Shown here: piece after piece, positions 1 through 9,561 of the stretch
Layout: every line of letters starts with the position of its first letter
Numbering within the stretch: the stretch's first letter is position 1
NCBI GenBank assembly: GCA_041060555.1
Contig: JBEUDS010000024.1
Strand: one strand, 5' to 3'
Length of the DNA: 54,043 nt
Source of the DNA: CAUJIW01 sp963205175
Lineage (GTDB): Bacteria; Pseudomonadota; Alphaproteobacteria; Sphingomonadales; Sphingomonadaceae
The notes under the pieces: generated by a model
Seen by the model: only the letters and a program-made list of their open reading frames with translations
Told to the model about the DNA's origin: nothing
Database searches by the model: none
Made by a program: the position numbers and the translations under genes

Positions 1-48
1 TGCAAACTCCACCATAACGATGAACCCGGTGGCCACCAGCGACGCCGC

Positions 49-80
49 ATTCCGGGGTGGGGCATGCCCCACCCCGGAAT
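49..80. repeat. Perfect 32-bp palindrome (REP-like hairpin)
   Basis: The two 16-nt halves are exact reverse complements, centred on GGCATGCC, with C/G-rich arms. It lies about 120 nt upstream of the globin gene. It could act as a terminator for a gene left of the window or be a dispersed REP element. The same core, GGCATGCC, sits at the centre of the 38-bp palindrome at the right end of the window. Confidence 0.7.
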
Positions 81-200
81 ACACCATCGCCTACACCGGA
101 AATTACACCACGAGCGCGGACGCTAACTTAGGAGTTTCTTCACCGCTGTCGAAGCTTATGGCGATGATGTTGGTAGGTGTGTGCTTGCAGAGGCTGGGGC

Positions 201-617
201 ATGACGGAGGGTGATCTCGCAATTGTTGACCGCAGTTTTCGCCGGCTGGTGAGCCAGGGCGAGGACTTTGGCGTGCTGTTTTACGACACCCTGTTCCGAT
301 CCTACCCCGAACTGCGGTCGCTGTTTCCTGGCGATATGCAGCAGCAGCAGGTGCGCCTCGTGCAGATGTTGCGTCAGCTGATCGATAGCGCGCATGCACC
401 GGCCGACATGCCTGGTCTGGCAGGCTTGGCACGCCGGCATGTCGAGATCGGCATTCGGCCGGAGTATTTCAGCATGTTTGGTCAGGCGCTGTTCGAGTCC
501 TTCGCGGCGGCGCTGGATGGCGACTTCACGCCTGAAGTGCGCGCGGCATGGGAGCGCGCCTACACCCGTATCGCCGGTGCGCTGATGCGCGCCATGTCCG
601 GGCGCGCTTCCGGCTAG
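201..617 (+). CDS. Single-domain bacterial globin
   Basis: A 138-residue globin-fold protein that probably binds heme and interacts with O2 or NO in the cytoplasm. It resembles the N-terminal globin module of flavohaemoglobins but has no FAD/NAD domain. The segment ARRHVEIGIRPEYFSMFGQA, about residues 74-93, fits the F-helix region, with the His as proximal heme ligand. The ATG beginning MTEGDLAIVDRSF is preferred over an in-frame GTG 24 nt upstream because globin similarity starts here. The ribosome site is weak (AGAGG-like). It converges with thiD, the stop codons being about 10 nt apart. Whether it is a sensor, a carrier or an NO detoxifier cannot be told from sequence. Confidence 0.85.
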   Translation: MTEGDLAIVDRSFRRLVSQGEDFGVLFYDTLFRSYPELRSLFPGDMQQQQVRLVQMLRQLIDSAHAPADMPGLAGLARRHVEIGIRPEYFSMFGQALFESFAAALDGDFTPEVRAAWERAYTRIAGALMRAMSGRASG

Positions 618-626
618 TCGGAAAGG

Positions 627-1436
627 TCAGCGATCCGCTGAGGGAAGCGCGCACGGCCAGCCGTGATTGAGCGGACCATGGCCCTGGCCGAGGCCGGGCG
701 CCTGGCGGATGGCCTCCAGCACGTAGTGGCGAGCCCGGTCGACCGCCATCGGCAGCGTCATCCCCTGGGCAAGGCCGGTGGCGATGGCTGACGCCAGCGT
801 GCAGCCAGTGCCGTGGGTGTCCTTGCTGTCGATCCGCGGCGAGGTGAAGCGCCGGGCGCCGGTGGGCGTCAGCAGCCAGTCCTCGACCTCGTCACCGGCC
901 CGGTGGCCGCCCTTCATCAGTACGGCGCGCGCGCCGCGGGCGAGCAGGAGCCGACCGGCGGCCAGCACGTCGTCTGTGGTGGCGATGGGCTGGCCGGCCA
1001 GCAGCTCCGCTTCGGGAATGTTGGGCGTTATCAGCGTGGCGGCCGGGATGAGACGCGCCCACAGCGCGCCGACCGCCTCGGCCTCCAGCAGCGGGGCGCC
1101 GCCCTTGGCCACCATCACAGGATCGACCACCAGCGGCACAGCCGAGGCTTTCTCGGCAAGGACGTCCGCCACCGTGCGGGTGACGGCGGCATCGTGCAGC
1201 ATGCCGGTCTTGATAGCGTCGGCGCCGATGTCATCCAGCACGACCACGAGCTGCCGAGCGATGAACTCCGGAGATACCGGCCACACACCATGAACGCCCA
1301 GGGTGTTCTGCGCGGTCAGGGCGGTGATCGCCGTCATGGCGTAGCCGCCCAGCGCCGTTACCGTCTTGATGTCAGCCTGGATGCCGGCGCCGCCACCGGA
1401 GTCCGATCCAGCGGCAATCAGAACACGACCATTCAT
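627..1436 (-). CDS. thiD: Hydroxymethylpyrimidine/phosphomethylpyrimidine kinase
   Basis: This 269-residue ribokinase-family enzyme phosphorylates HMP and then HMP-phosphate for thiamine synthesis. The N-terminal GSDSGGGAGIQAD substrate loop, the VDPVMVAKGG segment in the middle and the C-terminal DTHGTGCTLASAIA anion-hole and catalytic Asp region are all present. Its length is normal for bacterial ThiD. It starts 10 nt after the glmM stop, so the two are probably co-transcribed with glmM first. No thi-box (TPP riboswitch) is visible directly upstream, consistent with it being the second gene of the unit. Confidence 0.95.
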   Translation of the reverse strand: MNGRVLIAAGSDSGGGAGIQADIKTVTALGGYAMTAITALTAQNTLGVHGVWPVSPEFIARQLVVVLDDIGADAIKTGMLHDAAVTRTVADVLAEKASAVPLVVDPVMVAKGGAPLLEAEAVGALWARLIPAATLITPNIPEAELLAGQPIATTDDVLAAGRLLLARGARAVLMKGGHRAGDEVEDWLLTPTGARRFTSPRIDSKDTHGTGCTLASAIATGLAQGMTLPMAVDRARHYVLEAIRQAPGLGQGHGPLNHGWPCALPSADR

Positions 1437-1446
1437 GCGCGCGCCG

Positions 1447-2790
1447 TCATGCAGCTGCTTTTACGGCTTCGCAAATCTCGTCGACCACCTCGGCGACCAG
1501 CTGTTCGTCGTCCGCTTCCGCCATCACGCGGATCAATGGTTCCGTGCCGGACTTGCGGATGACCAGCCGGCCATGGTTGCCCAGACGGCGTTCGGCGTCG
1601 GCGATGGTCGCCTTCACCCGGTCGTTCTCCAGCGGCTGACCGCCGTTGTAACGGACGTTCTTGAGCAGTTGCGGGTAGGGGTCGAACACATGGGTCGCCT
1701 CCGACGCCACTCGGCCTTCGCGGACGATCACGGCGAGAACCTGCAGTGCCGCGACAATGCCGTCGCCGGTGGTGGTATAGTCGGACATGATGATGTGTCC
1801 CGACTGTTCTCCACCCACGTTGTAACCTTTGGCTTTCATCGCCTCCAGAACGTGACGGTCACCAACCTTGGTCCGGCACATGTGCAGGCCACGGCCCTCC
1901 AGATAGCGCTCCAGACCGAGATTGGACATCACGGTCGCCACCAGGCCATTGCCTTGCAGGGTGCCTGCCTCGTGCCAGCTGCGGGTTATCAGCCCCATCA
2001 ACTGGTCGCCGTCGATGATCCGGCCCTGTTCGTCGGCCATGATCAGCCGGTCGGCGTCGCCATCAAGCGCGATACCGATATCGGCGCCGACGGCGAGAAC
2101 CTTGTCGGCGAGCGCCTGGGGCGCGGTGGAACCGACACCGTCGTTGATATTGAAGCCGTTGGGCGACACGCCGAGCACTTCGATGTCGGCTCCCAGTTCC
2201 CAGAACACCGACGGCGCCACGTTGTGAGCGGCGCCATTGGCGCAATCGACCACGATGCGCAGCCCGTCAAGACGCAGGTCGGAGGGGAAAGTGGATTTGG
2301 CGGCGTGAATGTAGCGCCCGCGGGCGTCCTCCAGCTTGCGTACCCGGCCCAGATTGGCTGGCTCTGCGCGTATGTCGGCAAGGTCGCCGTCGATCATCGC
2401 CTCGATGGCCAGTTCGTCGGCGTCAGACAGTTTGTAGCCATCGGGGCCGAACAGCTTGATGCCGTTGTCGTAGTAAGGGTTGTGCGAGGCCGAGATCATG
2501 ACGCCGAGATCCGCCCGCATGGAGCGGGTGAGCATCGCCACCGCGGGCGTGGGCATCGGCCCCAGCAGCACCACATCCATGCCGGCCGAAGCGAAGCCGG
2601 AGGTGAGCGCCGACTCCATCATGTAGCCGGACAGGCGGGTGTCCTTGCCGATGACGACCCGATGCTTGTGTTCGCCGCGCAGGAAGTGCTTGCCGGCGGC
2701 CATGCCGACGCGCATGGCCATCTCCGCGGTCATCGGCGGTGTGTTGGTCAGGCCGCGAATACCATCGGTGCCGAAGTACTTGCGAGTCAT
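1447..2790 (-). CDS. glmM: Phosphoglucosamine mutase
   Basis: A 447-residue cytoplasmic enzyme of the alpha-phosphohexomutase family that converts glucosamine-6-phosphate to glucosamine-1-phosphate for UDP-GlcNAc, peptidoglycan and lipid A. The N-terminus YFGTDGIRG, the phosphoserine loop ISASHNP near residue 100, the Mg-binding DGDADR loop near 243 and the C-terminal phosphate-binding RKSGTEPLIRVM are intact. The start has a purine-rich ribosome site (AGGGGAACAAGG) immediately before ATG. It leads thiD in a probable two-gene operon. Confidence 0.97.
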   Translation of the reverse strand: MTRKYFGTDGIRGLTNTPPMTAEMAMRVGMAAGKHFLRGEHKHRVVIGKDTRLSGYMMESALTSGFASAGMDVVLLGPMPTPAVAMLTRSMRADLGVMISASHNPYYDNGIKLFGPDGYKLSDADELAIEAMIDGDLADIRAEPANLGRVRKLEDARGRYIHAAKSTFPSDLRLDGLRIVVDCANGAAHNVAPSVFWELGADIEVLGVSPNGFNINDGVGSTAPQALADKVLAVGADIGIALDGDADRLIMADEQGRIIDGDQLMGLITRSWHEAGTLQGNGLVATVMSNLGLERYLEGRGLHMCRTKVGDRHVLEAMKAKGYNVGGEQSGHIIMSDYTTTGDGIVAALQVLAVIVREGRVASEATHVFDPYPQLLKNVRYNGGQPLENDRVKATIADAERRLGNHGRLVIRKSGTEPLIRVMAEADDEQLVAEVVDEICEAVKAAA

Positions 2791-3263
2791 CCTTGTTCCC
2801 CTGGCTCGTCACCCTGGCGCAAGCCCGTTCCGCTCGATGGATACGCCGCTTGGGCCGCGCGCTCAACTATCCGGCCGCACATCAACCCGCGGATGCTGAA
2901 TATTCGGTGAACACATGGTGGGCGAACCTGGAGTCGGAGTCGTCACTGGTCGGCAATAATGTAGCGACTACGTTCTTTTTGGTATCGACACGCTATATAA
3001 AATCAGGCATGGTCGATTCCGCGTCGCCGCTCATCAATCGTGCGGAAAGCTAAGGCGCTGCCTGGGGTCTGTTTTTTCGGACGTGGCTTCAGGCAACGGT
3101 AGTGGAGTGGTTGACGACGAGATTTCGAGACCAGCCAATGTCAGCGGCAACCTTTGTACCCCTCATTGCCGCCCGTTGGGTGGTGGGCGCGGCCAACCCC
3201 TCGGCCGCGCCCATTAACTCCTCACCCCTGTCGCAATTTCCCCGCCTGTCTGGTGTCTGACGC
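2791..3263. other. Intergenic region with one strong hairpin
   Basis: This 473-nt stretch upstream of glmM (minus) and the first receiver protein (plus) has no convincing gene. An AT-rich segment with TATATAAAA lies near 2991-2999. An 11-bp perfect stem, TGGGCGCGGCC with its complement, occupies 3184-3213 with an 8-nt loop and has no T tract. Its function is unknown; promoters for both flanking genes must lie here. Confidence 0.6.
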
Positions 3264-3635
3264 TTGACGCCGGAACCCGTCACGATCCTGGTCATCGAGG
3301 ATGATCCTGACTTGCGCGAGCTGGTATGCGCCATGCTGGTCGCCGAGGGGCTTGCCGTGCGGGAAGCCGCCACGGGCTGGCACGCGCTGGCGATCCTTCG
3401 TGCCGATGTCAGGATCGATGCCATATTGAGCGATGTCATCCTGGCAGGTGTTGCCAACGGGCCCGATGTGGTGGCCAAGGCCCGCGCGCTCAGGCCTGGC
3501 CTGCCCGCCGTGTTCATGTCCGGGTACACGGATGGCGCCCTGAGCCCGGACAGTGGCTTCACGCTGCTTGAAAAGCCCTTTCGTCGCCAGCAGTTGATGG
3601 ATGCGCTGCGACATGCGATCGAGGGGCGCGCGTGA
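3264..3635 (+). CDS. Orphan single-domain response regulator (TTG start)
   Basis: A 123-residue CheY-like receiver. The acidic pocket is IEDD (about 11-14), the phospho-acceptor Asp is in AILSDVIL near residue 56, and SGYTD plus the LLEKPF Lys complete the site. There is no output domain. The wording around SGYTD and LEKPFRRQQLMDAL is typical of receiver modules at the end of hybrid histidine kinases, so it may derive from one. A stop codon lies two codons upstream, and the only start that keeps the first strand and the acidic residues is TTG. No kinase gene is adjacent, so its partner must be encoded elsewhere. Confidence 0.85.
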   Translation: MTPEPVTILVIEDDPDLRELVCAMLVAEGLAVREAATGWHALAILRADVRIDAILSDVILAGVANGPDVVAKARALRPGLPAVFMSGYTDGALSPDSGFTLLEKPFRRQQLMDALRHAIEGRA

Positions 3636-3794
3636 ACATCGACCAACCATTCCGTCCACCTCATCTCGCCGGTTGACGCCCACCGATTTTTCAGCCAGCA
3701 CAGGCTGATAGCAAGGGTAGGCGTTGATTGCTTTGTCTACAGTGGAACAATGGTCCTCTCGGCCGACCGCGTGTGGCCCAGGTGAGAGCGGAAC

Positions 3795-4271
3795 ATGATG
3801 CGCAGGGACGCACAGTCGATTTCGTCACGTAGCGACAAGGTTGTACAGGGGCCAGACCCGATCGGGGTTGCCGAATTGTACGAACAGGCCATCCGGGTAA
3901 TCTACAGTGAAGCGTTTGCCGCCGGCCTCAATCCGGCGCAATGGAACGCCCTGCGCTACCTCTCCAGTGCCTTGCCGGAACGGCGCACGCCCTCGGCGTT
4001 CGCCCAGTACCATCACGTGACCCGCGGCACGGCCTCCCAGACCATCAACGCGCTGGAACGCAAGGGTCTGGTCAGCAAGCGCCCCGACGAGACCGATGGT
4101 CGGGCGGTCCGTCTGGAACTGACCGAGGCAGGTCACGCCATGCTGTCGAAGGATCCGCTCAACCTGCTGGCGGAAGCGTTCGCGCAACTGCCGCGAAATC
4201 GTCTCGAAGCCGCAATGATGATCGGTCAGCAGGTCACGATGGAAGTGTATCGCCGCGTCAGTCGACGATAG
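3795..4271 (+). CDS. MarR-family transcriptional regulator
   Basis: A 158-residue winged-helix regulator of the MarR type, a DNA-binding dimer that often responds to small phenolic or acidic ligands. The segment LNPAQWNALRYLSSA begins the DNA-binding domain, HHVTRGTASQTINALERKGLV is the recognition-helix region and RPDETDGRAVRLELTEAG is the wing, a classical MarR signature. It lies between two receiver proteins in the same orientation (gaps about 160 and 29 nt), so a small regulatory cluster is possible. Its target genes are not evident. Confidence 0.88.
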   Translation: MMRRDAQSISSRSDKVVQGPDPIGVAELYEQAIRVIYSEAFAAGLNPAQWNALRYLSSALPERRTPSAFAQYHHVTRGTASQTINALERKGLVSKRPDETDGRAVRLELTEAGHAMLSKDPLNLLAEAFAQLPRNRLEAAMMIGQQVTMEVYRRVSRR

Positions 4272-4300
4272 GCTGAGGGCAACATAATGAAAGATAAGCC

Positions 4301-4669
4301 ATGGCGACTATCCTGATTGTCGAGGATGACAACGATTTCCGTGCCGTGATGCGCGATGCCCTGTCGGGTGTCGGGCACGATGTCACGGAAGCCCGTGACG
4401 CGGCCGAGGCCCTGGAAAAGATCGCAGGTTGGTCCTATGATCTTGTTATCACGGACATTTTGATGCCACAGGTTGATGGATTGTCGTTGATCCGGGAGAT
4501 CGAGACCGTGGCGCCCAAGACGCCGGTCATCGCCATTTCGGGGGGCGATGCCGCCATACCGCCGGCCGTCAGCCTGACAGCGACCAAGGCGATGGGCGTC
4601 AGTCATCGGCTGGCCAAGCCCTTCCGGCTCAAGGAGCTGCTGTCAACAGTCGACGAAGTGCTCGGCTGA
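4301..4669 (+). CDS. Orphan single-domain response regulator
   Basis: A 122-residue CheY/Spo0F-like receiver with no output domain. The acidic pair is in VEDDND, the phospho-acceptor Asp in LVITDILMPQVDG near residue 52, the Thr/Ser position in AISGGD and the Lys in RLAKPF. It starts 29 nt after the MarR gene, probably in the same transcript. It is a different subfamily from the receiver at 3264, with the usual DILMPQVDG motif. A role in a phosphorelay is likely, but no kinase or phosphotransferase gene is in the window. Confidence 0.9.
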   Translation: MATILIVEDDNDFRAVMRDALSGVGHDVTEARDAAEALEKIAGWSYDLVITDILMPQVDGLSLIREIETVAPKTPVIAISGGDAAIPPAVSLTATKAMGVSHRLAKPFRLKELLSTVDEVLG

Positions 4670-4680
4670 CGTCGACCTGG

Positions 4681-5418
4681 TTACTGGCATTTCGTCCACG
4701 GTCCCATATCCACATGGATGTGGTTGCGGTGGAAGCGGTCCGCGTCCGGCCCCAGCACGACGGAGAAATACCGGCACGCGCCTTTGTGGATCTCCCGCAG
4801 GAAGCCGCGGGTGGTCGCGTACGGGCTGATCCAGCCTGCTTCCACCGGAATACGGCGGCCGTCGGCGAGGATAAAGCCCGAGACGTCGAGGGCGTTGGCG
4901 GTCGCGTGCTCGGAGATGCGGGTGCCCGGCTGGCCGTTGCGGTTGCGACAGGCGAAACTGCCGAAGGTTTCGATGGACTGGACATCCGTGCCGAAGTGCC
5001 GCCGGGCCGCCGGCTGCACCACTTCCCGCGTCCACAGGTGGAACCCGGCGATCATCGGGCAGGTCAGGGGCACCGGCCTCGCCAGCGGGATGGGCGCCCG
5101 GGTGATGCGCGCGGCGTCTGTCAGGCCGCAGCCCGGCCCCTCCCGGGTGTCGGCCAGACGCATCACCGAAAGTCCGTTAGCGCGATCGAGCAGGGCATGG
5201 CATAGCCGGGCATCGTTGTTCAGTTGTCTGAGCTGGTCGCCGATCCGCGCCCCGGCGGGCGCGTTCAGGTCCGGTGGCGGCAACCGGACGGGCGGGCGCT
5301 GTACCGGCGCCGGCCGCCCGCCGCACGCCGCGAGCAGCAGTGCCAGACACGACGCCAGCAATATGGTCACGATGGTGGACGGAACGCGGACGGGCGAGAT
5401 TGTCGCTGCAGGAGCCAT
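4681..5418 (-). CDS. Extensin-like family lipoprotein
   Basis: 245 residues. The N-terminus is a lipoprotein signal with lipobox LLAAC, the Cys being residue 32, so it should be anchored in the envelope. The rest is the bacterial extensin-like C-terminal domain, with motifs SEHATANALDVSG and NHIHVDMG. These His/Asp positions resemble the zinc ligands of LD-carboxypeptidase (M15-like) folds, so a peptidoglycan-related peptidase activity is plausible but not shown for the family as a whole. It is divergent from the exported protein at 5458, with starts 39 nt apart. Confidence 0.85.
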   Translation of the reverse strand: MAPAATISPVRVPSTIVTILLASCLALLLAACGGRPAPVQRPPVRLPPPDLNAPAGARIGDQLRQLNNDARLCHALLDRANGLSVMRLADTREGPGCGLTDAARITRAPIPLARPVPLTCPMIAGFHLWTREVVQPAARRHFGTDVQSIETFGSFACRNRNGQPGTRISEHATANALDVSGFILADGRRIPVEAGWISPYATTRGFLREIHKGACRYFSVVLGPDADRFHRNHIHVDMGPWTKCQ

Positions 5419-5457
5419 GCCCTACACTATCGCCTGGTATCGGGGCGGTACAAGACC

Positions 5458-6471
5458 ATGGCATATCCGAACAGGGGCGCGGCGGTGATGGCGGTGGGCG
5501 TGCTGTTGAGCGCGGTCGCGCGTGCGCAGGCGCCCGAGCCGGCGCTGCCGCCGGCGCCTCGCCCGGTCACCCTTGATCTGCCCTGTACGCTGCCGGTGGG
5601 GAAGCCACTGCGCTATCGGCACGAGACGACACGCGACATGAGGCAGGGCGGCCAGGCGTTGTGGCGCTTCAAGGTGACATCGGACGAGAGCTTCACCTTC
5701 GTCAGTCAGGACGCCATGGGAGCGGTGGTCAAGCTGGTCGTCGAGCGTGTTGACTGGCAGGCACCCAGCCGCGGTGTGGAACCGCCCTCGGCGACGCTGA
5801 TGCTGGTCAATACGCCGATCATGATCCGCCTCGATACGGCGTTGCGTCCTGTCGCCATCCTCAACTGGCCCGAGGTCCGTGCCGCGTATGTCCGGGGCGC
5901 TGAAGACAAGGCCGCGCGGGGCAAGGGGTTGCTGGACGCGATGCCGCCGGAACGGCGGGCGGCGGCGGCGCAGGCGCTGGCGCACAACCTGCGGCAGCTG
6001 CGAGCGATGAGTGTGGAGGCCGGCACACGGGAGGTCACACAGGACATGGCGGACCTGTTCGGTCTGTGCGGCGCGCGATTGTCGCCGGTCGGTCCGACGC
6101 CGGTCGTCAAGGCCTATCCGTGGATCAGTCCCGATGTGCCGATCCGCGCCAGGGGGCATCGCACGGTGACGACGCAGGATCACGATACCGGACTGCTGGT
6201 GGTTGACACTGTGCTGGCCACCGACGCGGCGGAGCTGTCCCGCGGCGTGCAGGCTGTTCTGGCGCGCAGGCTGCAGGGCAAGGGGGCGCAAACGGTATCG
6301 GCGCGGACCATCGAGTCGATCCGCGCGGTCGAGCAGGTCGTCATCCGCGAGACGCAACATGCCGAAGTGGATGTCGCCACGGGTCTGCCGCGCCTGATGA
6401 GCTTCGCCAGCGATATCGCCGGCCCGGCGTTGCAGCGCACGGTTTTCAGCCAGTTCAAGCAGTTGCCCTGA
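5458..6471 (+). CDS. Exported protein of unknown function
   Basis: 337 residues starting MAYPNRGAAVMAV, with a Sec signal peptide that probably ends at ARAQA near residue 25; an alternative ATG 30 nt downstream also retains the signal. The remainder is soluble, Ala/Val-rich and probably periplasmic. No catalytic motif was recognised. It reads as a beta-rich protein with paired TVTTQDHDTG and RNT-like strands, found by inspection only. It precedes the serC leader by about 70 nt in the same direction, but that leader probably has its own promoter. It should be treated as a conserved hypothetical. Confidence 0.7.
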   Translation: MAYPNRGAAVMAVGVLLSAVARAQAPEPALPPAPRPVTLDLPCTLPVGKPLRYRHETTRDMRQGGQALWRFKVTSDESFTFVSQDAMGAVVKLVVERVDWQAPSRGVEPPSATLMLVNTPIMIRLDTALRPVAILNWPEVRAAYVRGAEDKAARGKGLLDAMPPERRAAAAQALAHNLRQLRAMSVEAGTREVTQDMADLFGLCGARLSPVGPTPVVKAYPWISPDVPIRARGHRTVTTQDHDTGLLVVDTVLATDAAELSRGVQAVLARRLQGKGAQTVSARTIESIRAVEQVVIRETQHAEVDVATGLPRLMSFASDIAGPALQRTVFSQFKQLP

Positions 6472-6540
6472 TGTTGCCGGCGAAGATCTTTTGTCGCGGG
6501 TCGCCATTTCGCTGTTGACGCCGAACGATGTTTCTGCGCT

Positions 6541-6593
6541 TTGGGCGGCGGGCCACGCCGTCCCAACGCGGCGCGTGCTCTCTGAGAGGAGAG
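6541..6593 (+). ncRNA. serC leader RNA (two hairpins before serC)
   Basis: Two stems precede serC. The first, 6541-6566, pairs TTGGGCGGCG with CGCCGTCCCAA, with one bulged base. The second, 6578-6593, pairs CTCTCT with GGAGAG across a GAGA tetraloop and contains the Shine-Dalgarno AGGAG. This matches what is known of the alphaproteobacterial serC leader (Rfam serC family), whose last stem overlaps the serC ribosome site. Translational control of serC is therefore likely; the signal sensed is not known. A covariance-model search would settle the assignment. Confidence 0.75.
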
Positions 6594-6600
6594 AAACATC

Positions 6601-7782
<1,182 letters not shown>

Positions 7783-7873
7783 GCTGATCCATCCCCCGTA
7801 TCGGACCGGCGCCGCCGGCCCTTCCCGGTTTCCGCCGCGCACGGCGGGACCGCAGATAAGAAAGTTGAGAAAC

Positions 7874-9460
7874 ATGCCCAAGGTGCTGATTTCCGACAAA
7901 ATGTCCCCCAAGGCCGCCGAGATCTTCAAGGCGCGCGGCATCGAGGTCATCGAGGACTTCGACCTGCACAAGGACAAGGACAAGTTCATCGCCACCCTGC
8001 GTGAGGTGGATGGCCTGGCCATCCGCTCTTCCACCAAGGTGACCAAGCAGATTCTTGAGGCGGTCGCCGGCTCGAACCTGAAGGTCATCGGCCGCGCCGG
8101 CATCGGCGTCGACAACGTCGACATTCCGACCGCCAGTGCCGCCGGCATCGTCGTCATGAACACGCCGTTCGGCAACTCGATCACCACGGCGGAACATGCG
8201 GTCGCCATGATGTTCGCGCTGGCCCGCGACATCCCGGAGGCCAACGCCTCCACCCAGGCCGGCAAGTGGGAAAAGAACCGCTTCATGGGCGTCGAGCTGA
8301 CCGGCAAGACGCTGGGCATCATCGGTTGCGGCAACATCGGCTCGATCGTCGCCGACCGTGCCCAGGGCCTGAAGATGAAGGTGATCGGCTTCGATCCGTT
8401 CCTGACGCCGGAGCGTGCCCAGGATGTGGGCATCGAGAAAGTGACGCTGGACGAGTTGCTGGCGCGCGCCGACTTCATCACCCTCCACACGCCGCTCACT
8501 GAATCGACCAAGAACGTGCTCAGCCGCGAGAATCTGGCCAAGACCAAGAAGGGCGTGCGCATCATCAACTGCGCCCGCGGCGGCCTGGTTGACGAGGTGG
8601 CGCTGAAGGAAATGCTGGATGCAGGCCATGTCAAGGGTGCGGCGCTGGACGTGTTCCTGGAAGAGCCGGCCACCGAGAACCCGCTGTTCGGCACGCCGGG
8701 TCTGATCTGCACGCCGCACCTGGGTGCCTCCACCTCGGAGGCGCAGATCAATGTCGCCCTGCAGGTCGCCGAGCAGATGGCCGAGTATCTGACCACCGGG
8801 GGCGTCTCCAACGCGCTGAACCTGCCGTCGCTGACGCCGGAGGAAGCGCCGAAGCTGAAGCCGTACATGAAGCTCGCCGAACAGCTCGGCCTGCTGGCTG
8901 GCCAGCTGGCGCACAGCATCAGCGGCGTCACCGTCGAATATGAAGGTGCCATCGCCGAACTCAACACCAAGCCGGTGACGGCGGCGGTGCTGGCGGGCCT
9001 GTTCATGCCGCATTCCGATACGGTGAACATGGTCAACGCGCCCTTCATCGCCAAGGATCGCAACATCGACGTCACGGATGTCCGTCACGACCGCGAGGGG
9101 GACTACCACACGCTGGTCCGCGTGACGGTCAAGACCGAGGAGGGCGAGCGGTCGGTCGCCGGTTCGCTGTTCTCCAACCGCGAGCCGCGTCTGGTCGAGA
9201 TGTTCGGCATTCAGGTCGAGGCGGATCTTGCCGGCCACATGCTGTTCGTCATCAACGAGGACAAGCCGGGTTTCATCGGTCGCCTCGGCACCCTGCTGGG
9301 CGAGGAGGGGGTCAACATCGGCACCTTCCACCTCGGCCGTCGCGCCACCGGTGGCGAGGCTGTGGTGCTGCTGTCGCTCGACAGCCCGGTCGCTGATACC
9401 CTGCTGACCAAGATCAAGGCGCTGCCGCTGGTCAAGGAAGTCAAGACGCTGTCGTTCTGA
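7874..9460 (+). CDS. serA: D-3-phosphoglycerate dehydrogenase
   Basis: A 528-residue NAD-dependent enzyme that commits 3-phosphoglycerate to serine synthesis. The order is: substrate-binding segment, Rossmann core with IIGCGNIGSIVADRAQG, catalytic Arg in NCARGGLVDEVAL, HLGAST containing the catalytic His, then the ASB domain and a C-terminal ACT domain beginning about MLFVINEDKPGFIG. The ACT domain suggests serine feedback. The start MPKVLISDKMSP is chosen because family similarity begins there; longer in-frame starts upstream are not supported. It is second in the serC operon and ends before a strong terminator. Confidence 0.97.
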   Translation: MPKVLISDKMSPKAAEIFKARGIEVIEDFDLHKDKDKFIATLREVDGLAIRSSTKVTKQILEAVAGSNLKVIGRAGIGVDNVDIPTASAAGIVVMNTPFGNSITTAEHAVAMMFALARDIPEANASTQAGKWEKNRFMGVELTGKTLGIIGCGNIGSIVADRAQGLKMKVIGFDPFLTPERAQDVGIEKVTLDELLARADFITLHTPLTESTKNVLSRENLAKTKKGVRIINCARGGLVDEVALKEMLDAGHVKGAALDVFLEEPATENPLFGTPGLICTPHLGASTSEAQINVALQVAEQMAEYLTTGGVSNALNLPSLTPEEAPKLKPYMKLAEQLGLLAGQLAHSISGVTVEYEGAIAELNTKPVTAAVLAGLFMPHSDTVNMVNAPFIAKDRNIDVTDVRHDREGDYHTLVRVTVKTEEGERSVAGSLFSNREPRLVEMFGIQVEADLAGHMLFVINEDKPGFIGRLGTLLGEEGVNIGTFHLGRRATGGEAVVLLSLDSPVADTLLTKIKALPLVKEVKTLSF

Positions 9461-9506
9461 GGGACGATTCCCCCTTCGACAAAGCCGTCTCAAGCGGATA
9501 AGAACG

Positions 9507-9540
9507 CCCCGGCCGCGAGTCTCTCGCTCGGCCGGGGTTT
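9507..9540 (+). terminator. Intrinsic terminator after serA
   Basis: A perfect 9-bp stem, CCCCGGCCG with CGGCCGGGG, is capped by a small inner stem and followed by GTTTGTC. It lies 46 nt after the serA stop and 22 nt before the hisZ start, so hisZ probably has its own promoter or depends on read-through. Confidence 0.8.
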
Positions 9541-9561
9541 GTCTGGAAAGGCTGCACGACC

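Noticed and set aside
177..200. Upstream GTG start for the globin
   Set aside because: It adds eight residues not expected in globins and has no better ribosome site than the ATG at 201.
1366..2910. 514-codon plus-strand frame
   Set aside because: Antisense to glmM; His/Gln/Gly-rich without recognisable domains.
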